A DNA stretch of 64,000 nucleotides from an uncultured Lachnospiraceae bacterium (GCA_902781655.1 CACZJZ010000004.1:90187-154186); one strand, 5' to 3'; numbered from the stretch's first letter, positions 53,127 to 63,439 are shown. The notes: generated from the letters alone by a model not told the origin. Program-made: numbers and translations.

Positions 53127-53906
53127 TCAAATCACCGCATGCACGGCGTCCGCCATGCTCCGGACATAATCCCTGACACGCGGAGCCGACTCTCTGCCAT
53201 ACTGATCTATAATTTTGATGATCGCGGATCCGACAATGGCGCCGTCCGAGAGAGAAGCCATTTTCGCCGCCTGTTCCGGCGTCTGGATGCCGAATCCCAC
53301 CGCGCAGGGAACCTTCGCCGCCTTCCGCACAAGAGCTGTCATCGCTCCGATATCTGTCGTGATCTCACTTCTCGTTCCCGTGACGCCGAGCGAGGATACC
53401 ATGTAGACGAAGCCCTTTGCCCCGCCTGCGATTCTGGCGATGCGGTTCTCCGAGGTGGGTGCGATCATGGAGATCAAATCTATGTCATAGCGGGAGAACG
53501 CCGCGTCAAATTCGTCCTTCTCCTCATAGGGCACATCGGGCAGAATCACGCCGTCGATCCCCGCCTCAGACGCCCTGGCGGCGAATTTCTCCGTTCCGTA
53601 GGAGAAAACAACATTGGCGTAGGTCATATACACCATCGGAACAGAGACCGTCGCCCGGAGCTGTTTCGTCAGGGCAAAGACCTTGTCCGTCGTGGTGCCC
53701 GCCGCGAGGGCCACATTATCCGCGTGCATGATCACCGGTCCCTCGGCCGTCGGATCGGAAAAAGGAATGCCGAGTTCGATGAGATCCGCGCCGCCCTCCA
53801 CCGCCGCGTGGACAATCTGTTCCGTCGTCTCCAGATCGGGATCCCCGACCGTGATAAACGCGATAAAAGCCTTATGATTCCGAAAAGCCTCTGCAATTCG
53901 ATTCAT
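53127..53906 (-). CDS. trpA: Tryptophan synthase alpha subunit
   Basis: Cleaves indole-3-glycerol phosphate to indole and glyceraldehyde-3-phosphate. 259 residues. Catalytic Glu in GADLIELGIPFSDPTAEGP, Asp in DGVILPDVPYEEKDEF; C-terminal phosphate loop GFGIQTPEQAAKM. I start it at MNRIAEAF with GAGG upstream, not 21 bases earlier. Last gene of the trp operon. The 57 bases just upstream are the intergenic element shared with the AraC gene, an unusual spacer within this tight operon. Confidence 0.96.
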   Translation of the reverse strand: MNRIAEAFRNHKAFIAFITVGDPDLETTEQIVHAAVEGGADLIELGIPFSDPTAEGPVIMHADNVALAAGTTTDKVFALTKQLRATVSVPMVYMTYANVVFSYGTEKFAARASEAGIDGVILPDVPYEEKDEFDAAFSRYDIDLISMIAPTSENRIARIAGGAKGFVYMVSSLGVTGTRSEITTDIGAMTALVRKAAKVPCAVGFGIQTPEQAAKMASLSDGAIVGSAIIKIIDQYGRESAPRVRDYVRSMADAVHAVI

Positions 53907-53963
53907 TTTGAAACCTCGCTTTGACAAAATACGTGCGTGCGGTTTTTACCGAATGTGGCACGC
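53907..53963 (-). repeat. Intergenic element, copy B (immediately upstream of trpA)
   Basis: Matches copy A (45870-45925) at about 39 of 56 aligned positions and occupies the same place relative to the start codon. On the minus strand it contains the hairpin CGGT-AAAA-ACCG; copy A keeps CGG/CCG there. It includes the trpA Shine-Dalgarno GCGAGGT. Confidence 0.5.
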
Positions 53964-53970
53964 TCTCTCC

Positions 53971-55167
53971 TCAGTCGTCCCGGATGTTCTCCCCGCGGTA
54001 CCGCGCGATCGCCGCGCAGTCCTTGTCGCCGCGCCCGGAAATGGTGATGACAATCACTTTGTCTTTTCCCATCGAAGGCGCCAGCTTCATGGCATAGGCC
54101 ACTGCATGTGCGCTCTCAATCGCAGGAATGATTCCCTCCGTCCGCGAGAGATACTCAAACGCATTCACCGCTTCCTCGTCCGTGACCGGAACATACTGTG
54201 CACGGCCAATGTCATGGAGCCATGCGTGCTCCGGTCCTATGCCCGGATAGTCCAGACCTGCGGAAATCGAATACACCGGCGCGATCTGCCCGTACTCATT
54301 CTGGCAGAAGTAGGATTTCATGCCGTGGAATATGCCGGGACGCCCGGTATTGATGGTCGCGGCGGTCTCCATCGTATCGACCCCGCGGCCTGCCGCCTCG
54401 CAGCCGATGAGCTGAACACCCGGATCGTCAATGAAATGGTAGAAGGAGCCGATGGCATTGGATCCGCCGCCCACGCAGGCGATCACGGCGTCGGGAAGCC
54501 TGCCCTCCTTCCCGAGTATCTGCTGCCGGATTTCGCTGGAGATGACCGCCTGAAAATCGCGCACGATCGTCGGAAACGGATGGGGACCCATGACAGACCC
54601 GAGACAGTAGTGCGTGTCGTCGATCCGGGAGCTCCATTCCCGCATCGCCTGTGACACCGCGTCCTTGAGCGTTCCTGTTCCGTCCGTCACCGGCACCACG
54701 CTGGCACCCAGCAGACGCATCTTGTAGACGTTGAGCGCCTGCCGTTCCGTGTCCACCTTTCCCATGAACACGACACACTCCATCCCCATGAGAGCGGCGA
54801 CCGTCGCTGTCGCCACGCCATGCTGGCCGGCGCCTGTCTCCGCGATCAGACGGGTTTTGCCCATCTTCTTTGCAAGCAGTGCCTGCCCAAGGCAGTTATT
54901 GATCTTGTGCGCGCCGGTATGGTTCAGATCCTCCCGCTTCAGATAAATCTTCGCGCCGCCGAGATCCTTCGTCATTTTCTCCGCGTAATACAGGAGGCTC
55001 GGCCGTCCGGCATAATCATTGTAGAGTGCCGTCAGCTCCCGGCGAAATTCCGGGTCCTCCCTGTAGTGATTGTAGGCCTCCTCCAGCTCGATCACCGCGT
55101 TCATCAGTGTCTCCGGGATATACTGCCCTCCGTGTATCCCGAACCGTCCGCTCGGATTCGTACTCAT
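53971..55167 (-). CDS. trpB: Tryptophan synthase beta subunit
   Basis: PLP enzyme joining indole and serine. 398 residues from [19 protein letters not shown] (RBS AAAGGAG). Signatures: [15 protein letters not shown] with the PLP lysine, [24 protein letters not shown] phosphate-binding loop, and the C-terminal [10 protein letters not shown]. The reading frame extends upstream but that part has no site and overlaps trpCF, so I exclude it. Follows trpCF by 35 bases. Confidence 0.97.
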   Translation of the reverse strand: MSTNPSGRFGIHGGQYIPETLMNAVIELEEAYNHYREDPEFRRELTALYNDYAGRPSLLYYAEKMTKDLGGAKIYLKREDLNHTGAHKINNCLGQALLAKKMGKTRLIAETGAGQHGVATATVAALMGMECVVFMGKVDTERQALNVYKMRLLGASVVPVTDGTGTLKDAVSQAMREWSSRIDDTHYCLGSVMGPHPFPTIVRDFQAVISSEIRQQILGKEGRLPDAVIACVGGGSNAIGSFYHFIDDPGVQLIGCEAAGRGVDTMETAATINTGRPGIFHGMKSYFCQNEYGQIAPVYSISAGLDYPGIGPEHAWLHDIGRAQYVPVTDEEAVNAFEYLSRTEGIIPAIESAHAVAYAMKLAPSMGKDKVIVITISGRGDKDCAAIARYRGENIRDD

Positions 55168-55202
55168 CCTCTGCTCCTTTCTTTGCGCCCTCACCGCTCC
55201 GT

Positions 55203-56618
55203 TTATTCTCCGGCCGCGCGCACCGCCGCCGCAAACCGCTTCACCTTCTCCGCATCCTTGTGACCGTCCGTCTCCAGCGAGGAGCTGACGTCGACTCCCC
55301 AGGGATGAACCAGCCGGACCGCCTCCGCCACATTGTCCGCGGACAGCCCGCCTGCGAGCAGAAAGGGCCGCTTCACATGCCGGAGAAGCGACCAGTCGAA
55401 AGTTTTCCCTGTGCCGCCCGCTCCATGATCCAGCAAAATCAGATCCGCCCTGGACGCCTCCGCCCGCTCCACATCCTCCGGTCCGTCCACCCGGAACGCC
55501 CTGATCACAAACAACCCCGGGCGTGCCGCGCGGAGCGCTTCGATTTCCGCATCGCTCTCCTGCCCGTGCAGCTGCACCGCATCCACAGGACATCGCCTGA
55601 GCACATCCAGAATTTCCTCCATCGGCGCGTTCACAAATACGCCGACAGATCGGATCCCGCTCCTCAGCCTTTTCCGAAGCAGTTCCGCCTCCTCCGGCCT
55701 GACATACCGTCTCCGCGACGGGTCAAAGATGAATCCGGCAAAATCCGGCGCCGCCGCATTCACGGCCTCCACATCCGATGGTGTCCGGAGTCCGCAGATT
55801 TTGAGATGCGTCTTTTTCTCCCTGCCGGCGAGGCGCCGCAGCTCCGCTCTCCGGTCCGCTGCCCGCATCAGCTGCTCGCCGATGAGCACGGCATGGATGT
55901 CGTGCGCCTCAAGCGTTCTGATATCCTCCGGTGTCCGGATGCCGGACTCCGCGACAAAGAGCGTATCCTCCGGCGCCTCGTCCCGCATCCGCAGGCAGTT
56001 TCCAAGGTCCACGGTGAAATCGCGGAGATTCCGGTTATTGACTCCGATGATTCTGGCGCCGGCATCCGCCGCCATCCGGACCTCCTGTGCGTCATGTGCC
56101 TCCACGACCGCGGACAGTCCAAGGCTGTCCGCAACAGCGAGATATTCCTTCAGCTCCTCCCGATCCAGAATCGCGCAGATGAGCAGCACCGCCGAGGCGC
56201 CGAGGGCCTTTGCCTCATAGATCATGTACGGATCTACGGTAAAATCCTTCCTGAGGCACGGGATCGACACCGCCCCCGCGATCTCCCGCAGATACCGGTT
56301 TTCTCCCAGAAACCATTGCGGCTCCGTCAGTACCGAGATCGCCGAAGCGCCGGCCGCCTCGTAATCCTTCGCAATCGCAAGATACGGAAATTCCGGTGCG
56401 ATCAGTCCCTTCGAGGGAGAGGCCTTCTTGCATTCGCAGATAAAATGCATGCCGTCCCCCGCGATCGCCTTTTCAAACCAGTATGCCTTCTCCGGCTCCG
56501 CTGCTGCCAGCGTCTCAGCCTTCGCCCGCATTGCACCCGGCGGATCCTGCTGCTTCGCGAGAGCCACGCGTGCCCGCGCGGCATCCGCCAGCCTGTCCAG
56601 AATGGTTTTGGGTTCCAT
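55203..56618 (-). CDS. trpCF: Bifunctional indole-3-glycerol-phosphate synthase / phosphoribosylanthranilate isomerase
   Basis: Two (beta/alpha)8 domains in one 471-residue chain. Residues 1-262 are Trp[32 protein letters not shown]. From 270 the TrpF domain: [10 protein letters not shown] (catalytic Cys about 275), [34 protein letters not shown] (catalytic Asp) and [10 protein letters not shown]. The two are separate genes in many Firmicutes and fused in enterics; the order TrpC-TrpF is the enteric order. The ATG chosen has GAGG upstream (GTG six bases earlier is possible). Lies between trpD and trpB. Confidence 0.95.
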   Translation of the reverse strand: MEPKTILDRLADAARARVALAKQQDPPGAMRAKAETLAAAEPEKAYWFEKAIAGDGMHFICECKKASPSKGLIAPEFPYLAIAKDYEAAGASAISVLTEPQWFLGENRYLREIAGAVSIPCLRKDFTVDPYMIYEAKALGASAVLLICAILDREELKEYLAVADSLGLSAVVEAHDAQEVRMAADAGARIIGVNNRNLRDFTVDLGNCLRMRDEAPEDTLFVAESGIRTPEDIRTLEAHDIHAVLIGEQLMRAADRRAELRRLAGREKKTHLKICGLRTPSDVEAVNAAAPDFAGFIFDPSRRRYVRPEEAELLRKRLRSGIRSVGVFVNAPMEEILDVLRRCPVDAVQLHGQESDAEIEALRAARPGLFVIRAFRVDGPEDVERAEASRADLILLDHGAGGTGKTFDWSLLRHVKRPFLLAGGLSADNVAEAVRLVHPWGVDVSSSLETDGHKDAEKVKRFAAAVRAAGE

Positions 56619-56663
56619 TTCCACACCTCATCGCTTTACACTTTTGCGTTCTCCGCTTTATCC

Positions 56664-57686
56664 TCACAAATGCGACACCTCGATCACCCTTTCCAGTGTC
56701 CTCATCGCTGCGCCGGAATCAATCAGCTCCGCGGCCAGCTTCACTCCTTCCCCGATGCTCGCTGCCTTCTGTCCGATGTACAGCGCCGCGCCGGCATTCA
56801 TCAGGACAATATTGCGCTTCGTGCCCTGCATTTTGCCGGATAGTATGCCGCGCGTGATCTCCGCGTTCTCCGCGGGAGTGCCGCCCACGATCTCCGCCTT
56901 CTGCCCTCTCACGAGTCCGAAGTCCTCCGGCGCAATCTCGAGCGTCCGGTAATAGCCGTCCCTGATCTCGCACAGCACACTCGGCGCACTCGCGGAAATC
57001 TCATCGAGCCTGTCCCTGCCATACACGACAAAGCCGCGCTTCACGCCGAGAGAAACCAGTACCTTCGCGATCGGTTCCACCAGATACTCGTCATACACAC
57101 CGAGCAGAAACATCTCCGGACTCGCCGGATTCGTCAGCGGTCCCAGAATGTTGAATACCGTACGGAACCCCAGCTCCTTCCGGATCGCGCCCACATACTT
57201 CATCGCGGCGTGATATTTCTGTGCGAACATAAAGCAAAACCCGGCCTTCTCCAGCATCGTCAGGCAGAGCGCCGGATCCTCCTGGATATTGACGCCGAGC
57301 GCCTCGAGGCAGTCCGCCGTGCCGCACAGCGACGAGGCTGCCCGGTTGCCGTGCTTGGCCACTTTGACGCCGCCGGCCGCAATCACCATGGCCGATGTCG
57401 TGGAAATATTGAAGGAATGGGCGTTGTCTCCGCCCGTTCCCACGATCTCCAGGACCTCCATGCCGGGATGCGGCACCGGCGTCGCCAGGGAACGCATCGC
57501 ACAGGCACAACCGGAGATCTCGTCAATCGTCTCCGCCTTCGCCGACTTGGTCGAGAGGGCGGCAAGGAATGCCGCATTCTGCGTCGGCGTCGTCTCTCCG
57601 CGCATGATCTCGAGCATCGCTGTCCTGGCCTCCTCATAGGTCAGATCTTCCTTGTTCACAATTTTGATGATCGCTTCCTTAATCAT
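56664..57686 (-). CDS. trpD: Anthranilate phosphoribosyltransferase
   Basis: Attaches phosphoribosyl to anthranilate. 340 residues. The glycine-rich PRPP loop is [36 protein letters not shown] and [20 protein letters not shown] are typical. Its ATG overlaps the trpG stop by 4 bases (ATGA). Confidence 0.97.
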   Translation of the reverse strand: MIKEAIIKIVNKEDLTYEEARTAMLEIMRGETTPTQNAAFLAALSTKSAKAETIDEISGCACAMRSLATPVPHPGMEVLEIVGTGGDNAHSFNISTTSAMVIAAGGVKVAKHGNRAASSLCGTADCLEALGVNIQEDPALCLTMLEKAGFCFMFAQKYHAAMKYVGAIRKELGFRTVFNILGPLTNPASPEMFLLGVYDEYLVEPIAKVLVSLGVKRGFVVYGRDRLDEISASAPSVLCEIRDGYYRTLEIAPEDFGLVRGQKAEIVGGTPAENAEITRGILSGKMQGTKRNIVLMNAGAALYIGQKAASIGEGVKLAAELIDSGAAMRTLERVIEVSHL

Positions 57687-58261
57687 GATGTCTCCTCCCC
57701 GTTCAGAAAGTTCTGCAAAATCTTTCTTCCATCCGGCGTCATGATCGACTCCGGATGAAACTGCAGGCCATATACCCGCCTCTTCCGATCCTCGACCGCC
57801 ATCACCTCGCCGTCCTCCGCCGTGGCGATGACGCGAAGCTCCGGCGGAAGCGTCTCCGGCCTGACCGCCAGCGAGTGATACCGCGCGACCGGTATCTGCT
57901 CCGGAAGTCCCGCAAAAATCGGGCTTGTCCTGTCGAGCGCCGCGATGGACTGCTTGCCGTGCATCAGACGATGCGCGTAGTCCACGACTGCACCGTATGC
58001 CTCACAGATGGCCTGCTCTCCCAGACAGACACCCAGAATCGGAATCTGACCGCCGAGTTCCTGCACCACGCTCTCGCAGATGCCGGCGTCTGCAGGCCGT
58101 CCGGGGCCCGGCGAAATCACAATCCGCTCCGGCCGGAGGTCCGCGATCTCCGTCACCGTCAGCGCATCGTTCCGGACGACATGGATGTCCGGATTCAGCT
58201 CCCCGATCAGCTGATACAGGTTGTAGGAAAAGCTGTCGTAGTTATCAATCAGCAAGATCAT
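57683..58261 (-). CDS. trpG: Anthranilate synthase component II (glutamine amidotransferase)
   Basis: Supplies ammonia from glutamine to TrpE. 192 residues, class I glutaminase: [27 protein letters not shown], nucleophile Cys in [10 protein letters not shown], His-Glu in [10 protein letters not shown]. Not fused to trpD, unlike enterics. Overlaps trpE by 17 bases and trpD by 4. Confidence 0.96.
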   Translation of the reverse strand: MILLIDNYDSFSYNLYQLIGELNPDIHVVRNDALTVTEIADLRPERIVISPGPGRPADAGICESVVQELGGQIPILGVCLGEQAICEAYGAVVDYAHRLMHGKQSIAALDRTSPIFAGLPEQIPVARYHSLAVRPETLPPELRVIATAEDGEVMAVEDRKRRVYGLQFHPESIMTPDGRKILQNFLNGEETS

Positions 58262-59732
58262 TTGCAGCCTCCAGTGCGGTCACCACCGCCTTCGCCTTAT
58301 TGATGCACTCCTGATATTCTTTCTCCGGCACAGAATCCGCTACAATGCCGGCGCCGCTCCGGACGAAGACCTTTCCGTTTTTCTTGTAGGCAAGCCGGAT
58401 TGCGATGCAGGTGTCAAGATTTCCGGTGAAATCAAGATACCCGATGGCGCCTCCGTAGATGCCGCGCTTATTGTTTTCGAGATCATTGATCAGCTGGCAT
58501 GCACGGATTTTGGGCGCACCAGAGAGGGTTCCTGCCGGCAGGACTGCATTCACGGCGTCGAGCGCCCCCATATCCTGCCGGATCTCCCCGCGCACCGTGG
58601 AACCGATGTGCATCACATGGGAAAATTTCAGTACCTCATGATATTTCTCGACGGTCACTGTGCCGAATCTGGAAATCCGCCCGATATCGTTTCTGCCAAG
58701 ATCGACCAGCATGTTGTGCTCGGCGAGCTCCTTTTCATCCGCCAGAAGCTCCCGCTCCAGCGCCGCATCCTCCTCCGGCGTCTTCCCGCGGGGCCTCGTT
58801 CCGGCCAGCGGAAACGTGTGCAAGACGCCATCCTCCAGCTTTACCAGCGTCTCCGGAGAAGCACCCGCCGCCTCCACGTCCGTTCCGGAGAAGTAAAACA
58901 TATACGGCGACGGATTCAGGGTTCGAAGCACCCGATAGCTGTTCAGAAGGCTGCCCTCGTAGTCCGCCTCCAGGCGGTTGCTGAGCACAATCTGAAAAAT
59001 ATCGCCCTCATGGATATGATGCTGTGCCTTCCGCACCATGCTGCAGTACTGCTCCCGGTCAAACATCGGCCGCACCTCCGACCGCAGGACGCCAGCCGGC
59101 TCCTCCTTTGCCTTCCCGGTCAGGATGAGGTCCGCCATCTCCCCCAGCTCCCGCTCCGCCTTGCGATATGTGGTCTCCGGCTCCGCCAGATCGATGTTGA
59201 CGATCAGAATAATCTTCTGCGCTACATTGTCGAACGCAATGACCCGGTCGAACAGCATCAGGTCCACATCCTTGAACTGCTCGCTGTCCTCCGCGTCGAG
59301 ATGCAGCGACGGTTCCGCATACTTCAGAAAATCATAGGAAAAATAGCCGACCAGACCGCCGGCAAACGGCGGGAGGTAATCCATGCGCGGCGCACGGTAC
59401 TGATCCAGAATTTCCCGGATATACGCTGCGGGATTGGTCGTTTCAAAGGAAAGGTCTCCCACCGTCATCCGCCCGTTCAGGCAGGTGATCTCCAGCTTCG
59501 GATCATAGCCGAGAAAGGTGTATCTGCCCCACTGCTCCTGCGCTTCCGCGGACTCCAGAATATAAGTATGCGCCGAAACATTCTTCAGCTTCCGCAGCAC
59601 CTCAATCGGTGTCGCGACATCCGCGAAGATCTCCGTGCTCACCGGATACCGGCGGTACGGCCTGCCCCCGCCGCACTCCTCCGCGGCGAACCTCACCACT
59701 TCCTCCATAGACGGTCTGATTTTCAGCTGCAT
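58245..59732 (-). CDS. trpE: Anthranilate synthase component I
   Basis: Converts chorismate and ammonia to anthranilate; feedback inhibited by tryptophan in the family. 495 residues from MQLKIRPSMEEV (RBS GGAGG). N-terminal LESAEAQEQWGRYTFLGYDP carries the Ser of the Trp-binding LLES motif; catalytic blocks: FQIVLSNRLE, SPYMFYF, PLAGTRPRGKTPEED, DLGRNDIGR, LPAGTLSGAPKIRA, YGGAIGYLDF. First structural gene of trpEGD(CF)BA, directly behind the T-box leader. Confidence 0.97.
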   Translation of the reverse strand: MQLKIRPSMEEVVRFAAEECGGGRPYRRYPVSTEIFADVATPIEVLRKLKNVSAHTYILESAEAQEQWGRYTFLGYDPKLEITCLNGRMTVGDLSFETTNPAAYIREILDQYRAPRMDYLPPFAGGLVGYFSYDFLKYAEPSLHLDAEDSEQFKDVDLMLFDRVIAFDNVAQKIILIVNIDLAEPETTYRKAERELGEMADLILTGKAKEEPAGVLRSEVRPMFDREQYCSMVRKAQHHIHEGDIFQIVLSNRLEADYEGSLLNSYRVLRTLNPSPYMFYFSGTDVEAAGASPETLVKLEDGVLHTFPLAGTRPRGKTPEEDAALERELLADEKELAEHNMLVDLGRNDIGRISRFGTVTVEKYHEVLKFSHVMHIGSTVRGEIRQDMGALDAVNAVLPAGTLSGAPKIRACQLINDLENNKRGIYGGAIGYLDFTGNLDTCIAIRLAYKKNGKVFVRSGAGIVADSVPEKEYQECINKAKAVVTALEAANDLAD

Positions 59733-59787
59733 ATCCACCTCCACATGCCGCGCGGACCCTGTTATCTGTTTTCCGCGTACGCAAAAC

Positions 59788-60138
59788 GTCCCTGGCAGAA
59801 CAAAGCTCTTGTTCTGCCAGGGACGATACAAATCGCGGTGCCACCCTGCTTCGCGGATGTTCCTGTGCCGCCTGACTTCTGCATTCTCCCTTTGCTGACG
59901 ATTTCGAATCACAGGATGTGATTCCAATCCGCCCGGGATATAACCCATCTGTCACCGACAATCAGAATATTCCGCGCTCTCTCCTGAGTACCATCATACT
60001 CATGGCAACTGACGTATGCCTGACGTCGCATCCTACTTGCCCTCCGGCGTTCGGTGCGCCCTCCGCGGTCCATTTGCATGCCGGTGTCCTGCCAGGTTCC
60101 CATCCTCCCCGGCTCTCTGCGAGTTCCTCTGCATACGT
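59788..60138 (-). promoter_or_regulatory. Tryptophan T-box leader (tRNA-Trp-sensing riboswitch) of the trp operon
   Basis: Stem I is closed by ACGTATGC (60138-60131) and GCATACGT (60019-60012); its specifier loop contains CAAATGGACC, with UGG (Trp codon) at 60072-60070. The T-box AGGGTGGCACCGCG is at 59847-59834. The terminator is a perfect 16-bp stem, 59824-59809 with 59803-59788, followed by GTTTTGC. Uncharged tRNA-Trp should favour the antiterminator and trp expression. A possible promoter (TTGGGA 60196-60191, weak -10 near 60170) lies just upstream. It ends 55 bases before trpE. Confidence 0.95.
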
Positions 60139-60262
60139 TATCTCCGCTTCAACGGTTTAAAGCGTTATCAAATTGTTGTGCTTATCCTACTCCCAATTCG
60201 CTCTGTTGGCAAGCAAAATCCATCTTTTTGAGCCATTTCATTTTAGGTTGTTTTAAGGAATC

Positions 60263-60287
60263 CATGGGATAACTATTTCATCCCATG
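60263..60287 (+). terminator. Terminator-like hairpin in the leader of the tannase-like gene
   Basis: CATGGGAT (60263-60270) pairs with ATCCCATG (60280-60287), then AATTTTTC. Downstream, before the ATG at 60373, lie two further hairpins: CTGCG/CGCAG (60302-60322) and a GC-rich one with the core CCGGC/GGCCG (60330-60356). The leader may be an attenuator; alternatively this only ends upstream transcription. Confidence 0.5.
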
Positions 60288-60372
60288 AATTTTTCATGCT
60301 CTGCGGCTGGCGGTCGCAGGGCACAGTCAACCGGCGGCATCTGGCCGTTGGACGCCATCAAAGGATTTTGAA

Positions 60373-62259
60373 ATGATCAAAACAATTGGAAGGTCTGCAG
60401 CGATTCTAACGACAGGCGCTCTTCTGCTGTGTGGCTGCGGCGGCACCGGATCCGCGTCCGGAGCATCCTCTTCATCGTCATCGGAACCTGAGGAAGCTGC
60501 CGGGACAGAAGCAGCAGATGCCACCGTTACGGCAGCGGCTGATGCCAGCAGCACCTCATCAAATTCTGAAGCCGCGGTCAGTATCAGCAGTTTGTCCTCC
60601 GGCACAGTCTCGACAAACCTCAGTCAGGTCGACATGTCAAAATGGCAGTACAACGAGGAGGACGACGTCTGGTATCAGCTCAATATTCAGTACGCGGAGA
60701 ACTCCCCGGATGAGCAGTACGATACGCTCGCCATTTTTGTCCCCGGCGCCTATATGGACGGCACCGACAACGGAGACGGCACCTACACGTGCCAACTCAA
60801 TACGGAGTCAAAAGTCGGTAATTATACTTCAGAAACAGCGCCAATCGTAGTGCCAGTCAACACTCCAGGCTATTCTGCGCAGAAGGAACTGACTGAATAC
60901 ACCGATGTCAGCGAATACACTGATGCGGGCTTTGTCTATGTCCACATCGGTTGCCGCGGCAGAGATGCCGGCGCTCCCTACGGCGTGACCGATCTCAAAG
61001 CCGGCATCCGCTACATCCGCTACAACAACGGGGTGATTGCCGGCAACACCGACGCGATCTTTTCCTTCGGCATGTCGGGCGGCGGCGCTCAGTCCGCACT
61101 GCTTGGCGCCACCGGTGACAGTTCGCTCTACGATGCCTATCTTAAGGAAGTGGGAGCTGTCACAGGCGTCAGCGACGCTGTGCTCGGATCTATGGACTGG
61201 TGTCCGATCACCTCTCTCGATTCCGCGGATGAAGCCTATGAGTGGAATATGGGTTCTACCAGAAGCGGTCTCTCAGACGAGGAGCAGGAAATCTCGGACG
61301 CCCTTGCCGAGGCCTATGCCAGCTATATCAATTCCATCGGACTGACCGATGAAGACGGCAATGTCCTCACGCTGGAGGCATCGGACGAAGGCATCTATCA
61401 GGCCGGCACCTACTATGACTATATCAAGAACGTAATTGAGACTTCCCTGGAGAACTTTATCGCGGATACAGAATGGCCTTATGACACCAGTACATCCTCT
61501 GAAGCCGGCCCGGGTGGCATGCAGGGCGGTCCGAATGGCGGCAGCACAGAACGGAATGTGACAGACGCCATGGCAGCGAGTGAACAGAATGACCATATCG
61601 CGCGGAACGCTGCCGCATCCCCGCTCGATCTCTCCGGCACCTACGAGACCCCGCAGGACTACATTGACGCTCTGAACGCTGACGGAGACTGGGTGAGCTA
61701 TGACGCGTCCACCGGAGAAGTGACCATCACCAGTGTCGAGGCCTTCACGGAGGCCCTCAAGAACGCCAGCAAGAATCTCGGTGCCTTCGATCAGCTTGAC
61801 GCAGGCCAGGGGGAAAATACACTGTTTGGCTATGGCGACGGCGAAGGCGCACACTTCGATGCGACGCTCGCCTCCATTCTCGAGAAGCTTGGCAGCAGCT
61901 ACGCCGATGCTTATGCCGGGGATCTGACCCGCACCGATTCCGTCGGCAATACCGTCGATGTGAGACTTGAAATGTACTCTCCGCTCTACTATCTGCTGGA
62001 GAGCCAGGACGGATATAATACCTCCAATGTGGCAAAATACTGGAGAATCCGCACTGGCATCAATCAGGGTGATACTGCGCTGTCGACCGAGGTCAACCTC
62101 GCTCTCGCGGCAGAATCAAATCCCAATGTAGAAAGCGTTGATTTTGCAACCGTCTGGGGACAGGGTCACACCATGGCCGAGCGGACCGGCGACGCCGATA
62201 CTAATTTCATTGACTGGGTGAACGACTGCATGTCACAAACGCTCTCCGCGGAGGAATAA
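60373..62259 (+). CDS. Tannase-like alpha/beta hydrolase lipoprotein
   Basis: 628 residues. The N-terminus MIKTIGRSAAILTTGALLLC then GC gives a lipobox with Cys22, followed by an Ala/Ser/Thr/Glu-rich spacer (25-85). The hydrolase part has the nucleophile elbow GMSGGGAQSALLG (Ser235) preceded by HIGCRGRDAG and LKAGIRYIRYN, a pattern I associate with bacterial tannases (gallate esterases). An insertion rich in Gly/Pro sits near 385-400. The C-terminal FATVWGQGHTMAE could supply the His. Surface-anchored, so it acts outside the cell, probably on phenolic or acyl esters. RBS AAAGGA. Exact ester unproven. Confidence 0.8.
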   Translation: MIKTIGRSAAILTTGALLLCGCGGTGSASGASSSSSSEPEEAAGTEAADATVTAAADASSTSSNSEAAVSISSLSSGTVSTNLSQVDMSKWQYNEEDDVWYQLNIQYAENSPDEQYDTLAIFVPGAYMDGTDNGDGTYTCQLNTESKVGNYTSETAPIVVPVNTPGYSAQKELTEYTDVSEYTDAGFVYVHIGCRGRDAGAPYGVTDLKAGIRYIRYNNGVIAGNTDAIFSFGMSGGGAQSALLGATGDSSLYDAYLKEVGAVTGVSDAVLGSMDWCPITSLDSADEAYEWNMGSTRSGLSDEEQEISDALAEAYASYINSIGLTDEDGNVLTLEASDEGIYQAGTYYDYIKNVIETSLENFIADTEWPYDTSTSSEAGPGGMQGGPNGGSTERNVTDAMAASEQNDHIARNAAASPLDLSGTYETPQDYIDALNADGDWVSYDASTGEVTITSVEAFTEALKNASKNLGAFDQLDAGQGENTLFGYGDGEGAHFDATLASILEKLGSSYADAYAGDLTRTDSVGNTVDVRLEMYSPLYYLLESQDGYNTSNVAKYWRIRTGINQGDTALSTEVNLALAAESNPNVESVDFATVWGQGHTMAERTGDADTNFIDWVNDCMSQTLSAEE

Positions 62260-62385
62260 CAGCTACCCCGGCTGCCTGCTTCGCGCCACCCGAAAGGGCC
62301 TTCCCGTGGATGATTTCCCTGCATGACCTGCATCCCAGCGCAGACTCTTGTTTCTGCGCAATCGAAAAAGAACCACCTGCTGTTT

Positions 62386-62699
62386 TGCCTCTTCTATCTT
62401 TGTTGTATCAAACTGTTTGAAGCTCATGTCTCGTTCTCCCTTCAATGTTTTATCTACAAGAGCGATCAGCCTGTCCAGTCTGTCCCGCTTTTGCACCAGA
62501 AGTGCTTTCTGATTTTGCAAAGCAGTCTCTTTTTTATAAGCTGGATTCTGCATGATCTCTCGAATCTCTTCCAGCGAAAAGTCAAGCTCCCGGAAAAACA
62601 AAATTTGCTGTAAAACCTCCAAATCAGCATCGTTGTAAACCCGGTAGCCGCTGCTTGTGACTTCACTTGGCGGGAGTAAGCCGATTTCATCAAAAAAGC
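62386..62699 (-). pseudogene. MerR/TipA-type regulator, truncated at both ends
   Basis: The frame on the minus strand reads FFDEIGLLPPSEVTSSG, YRVYNDADLEVLQQ, then a MerR dimerisation helix ending QFDTTKIEEAKQQ. The first ~15 residues of the helix-turn-helix are missing: the match ends abruptly near 62699, where the relaxase fragment begins on the other strand. After EEAKQQ (about 62386) the frame stays open to 62263, but the sequence no longer resembles the usual TipA effector domain. No start codon with a ribosome site. Confidence 0.75.
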
Positions 62700-63426
62700 C
62701 ATTGACTATATCGTTGATCCTGCAAAGACCGACAATAAGCTGCTGGTGTCCTCATTCGGCTGCGCCGTGGAAACCGCAGACCTTGAGTTTGAAAAGACAC
62801 GGCTGCCTGCCATGCAGAAAGGCAACAATCTTGCCCACCACCTGATACAGGCCTTTGAGCCGGGTGAGGTCAGCTATGCGCAGATCCGCCGCGTCAGCGA
62901 CAGGCTGATTCCCATTTCCAAAGACCTTGACGACCTCCTGCGTCGGTTGGAATCCGAGGGGTATGAAATCAAGCGCGGAAAGTATATCTCATTCCGCGTT
63001 CCCGGTCAGGTGCGATTTACCCGTGCAAAGACGTTGGGTGAAGCCTACACCGAGGAAGCCATAGCCGAACGCATCAAGGGCAAGGTCATTCTGAAAACAC
63101 CGAAGCCAGAGCGCAACGGCGTGTCGCTGCTGATCGACATTGAAAACTGCATCAAGGCGCAGCAATCCGCAGGCTATGAACGCTGGGCAAAAATTGAAAA
63201 TCTGAAACGCGCTGCCCGCACAATGGTATTTCTCGACCAACACGATATTTCCCTCTATACCGATTTGGAGCAGAAAATTGCGGAGCTTCAGAACAGCAAC
63301 GACCAAACGACCGCTGCGCTGAAAACGGCGGGCGTCGGTGATAAGCTCCCCGACCTTGCCAAGCTGCGTGAGGAATATTCCAGACTGTCCCCCAATCACG
63401 GGCAGGATCAGGACAAATCCTTGTAG
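62680..63426 (+). pseudogene. Relaxase/mobilisation protein with internal deletion
   Basis: Open from 62680. The beginning KKAIDYIVDPAKTDNKLL, then VSSFGCAVETADLEF and GNNLAHHLIQAFEPGEV, is the N-terminal part of relaxases of Gram-positive integrative elements. It passes directly into LDDLLRRLESEGYEIKRGKY and FRVPGQVRFTRAKTLGEAY, a part normally well over 100 residues later. The middle with the HUH metal histidines is missing, yet the frame is kept. The true N-terminus is cut at 62680-62700 (stop codon at 62677). Base composition seems lower in GC than the chromosomal genes. The product cannot be a working relaxase. Confidence 0.82.
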
Positions 63427-63439
63427 CTTCTCCGACACT

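Noticed and set aside
53971-55593. TrpB with about 140 additional N-terminal residues.
   Set aside because: The upstream part overlaps trpCF in another frame, is Gly/Arg-rich and has no ribosome site; MSTNPS has one.
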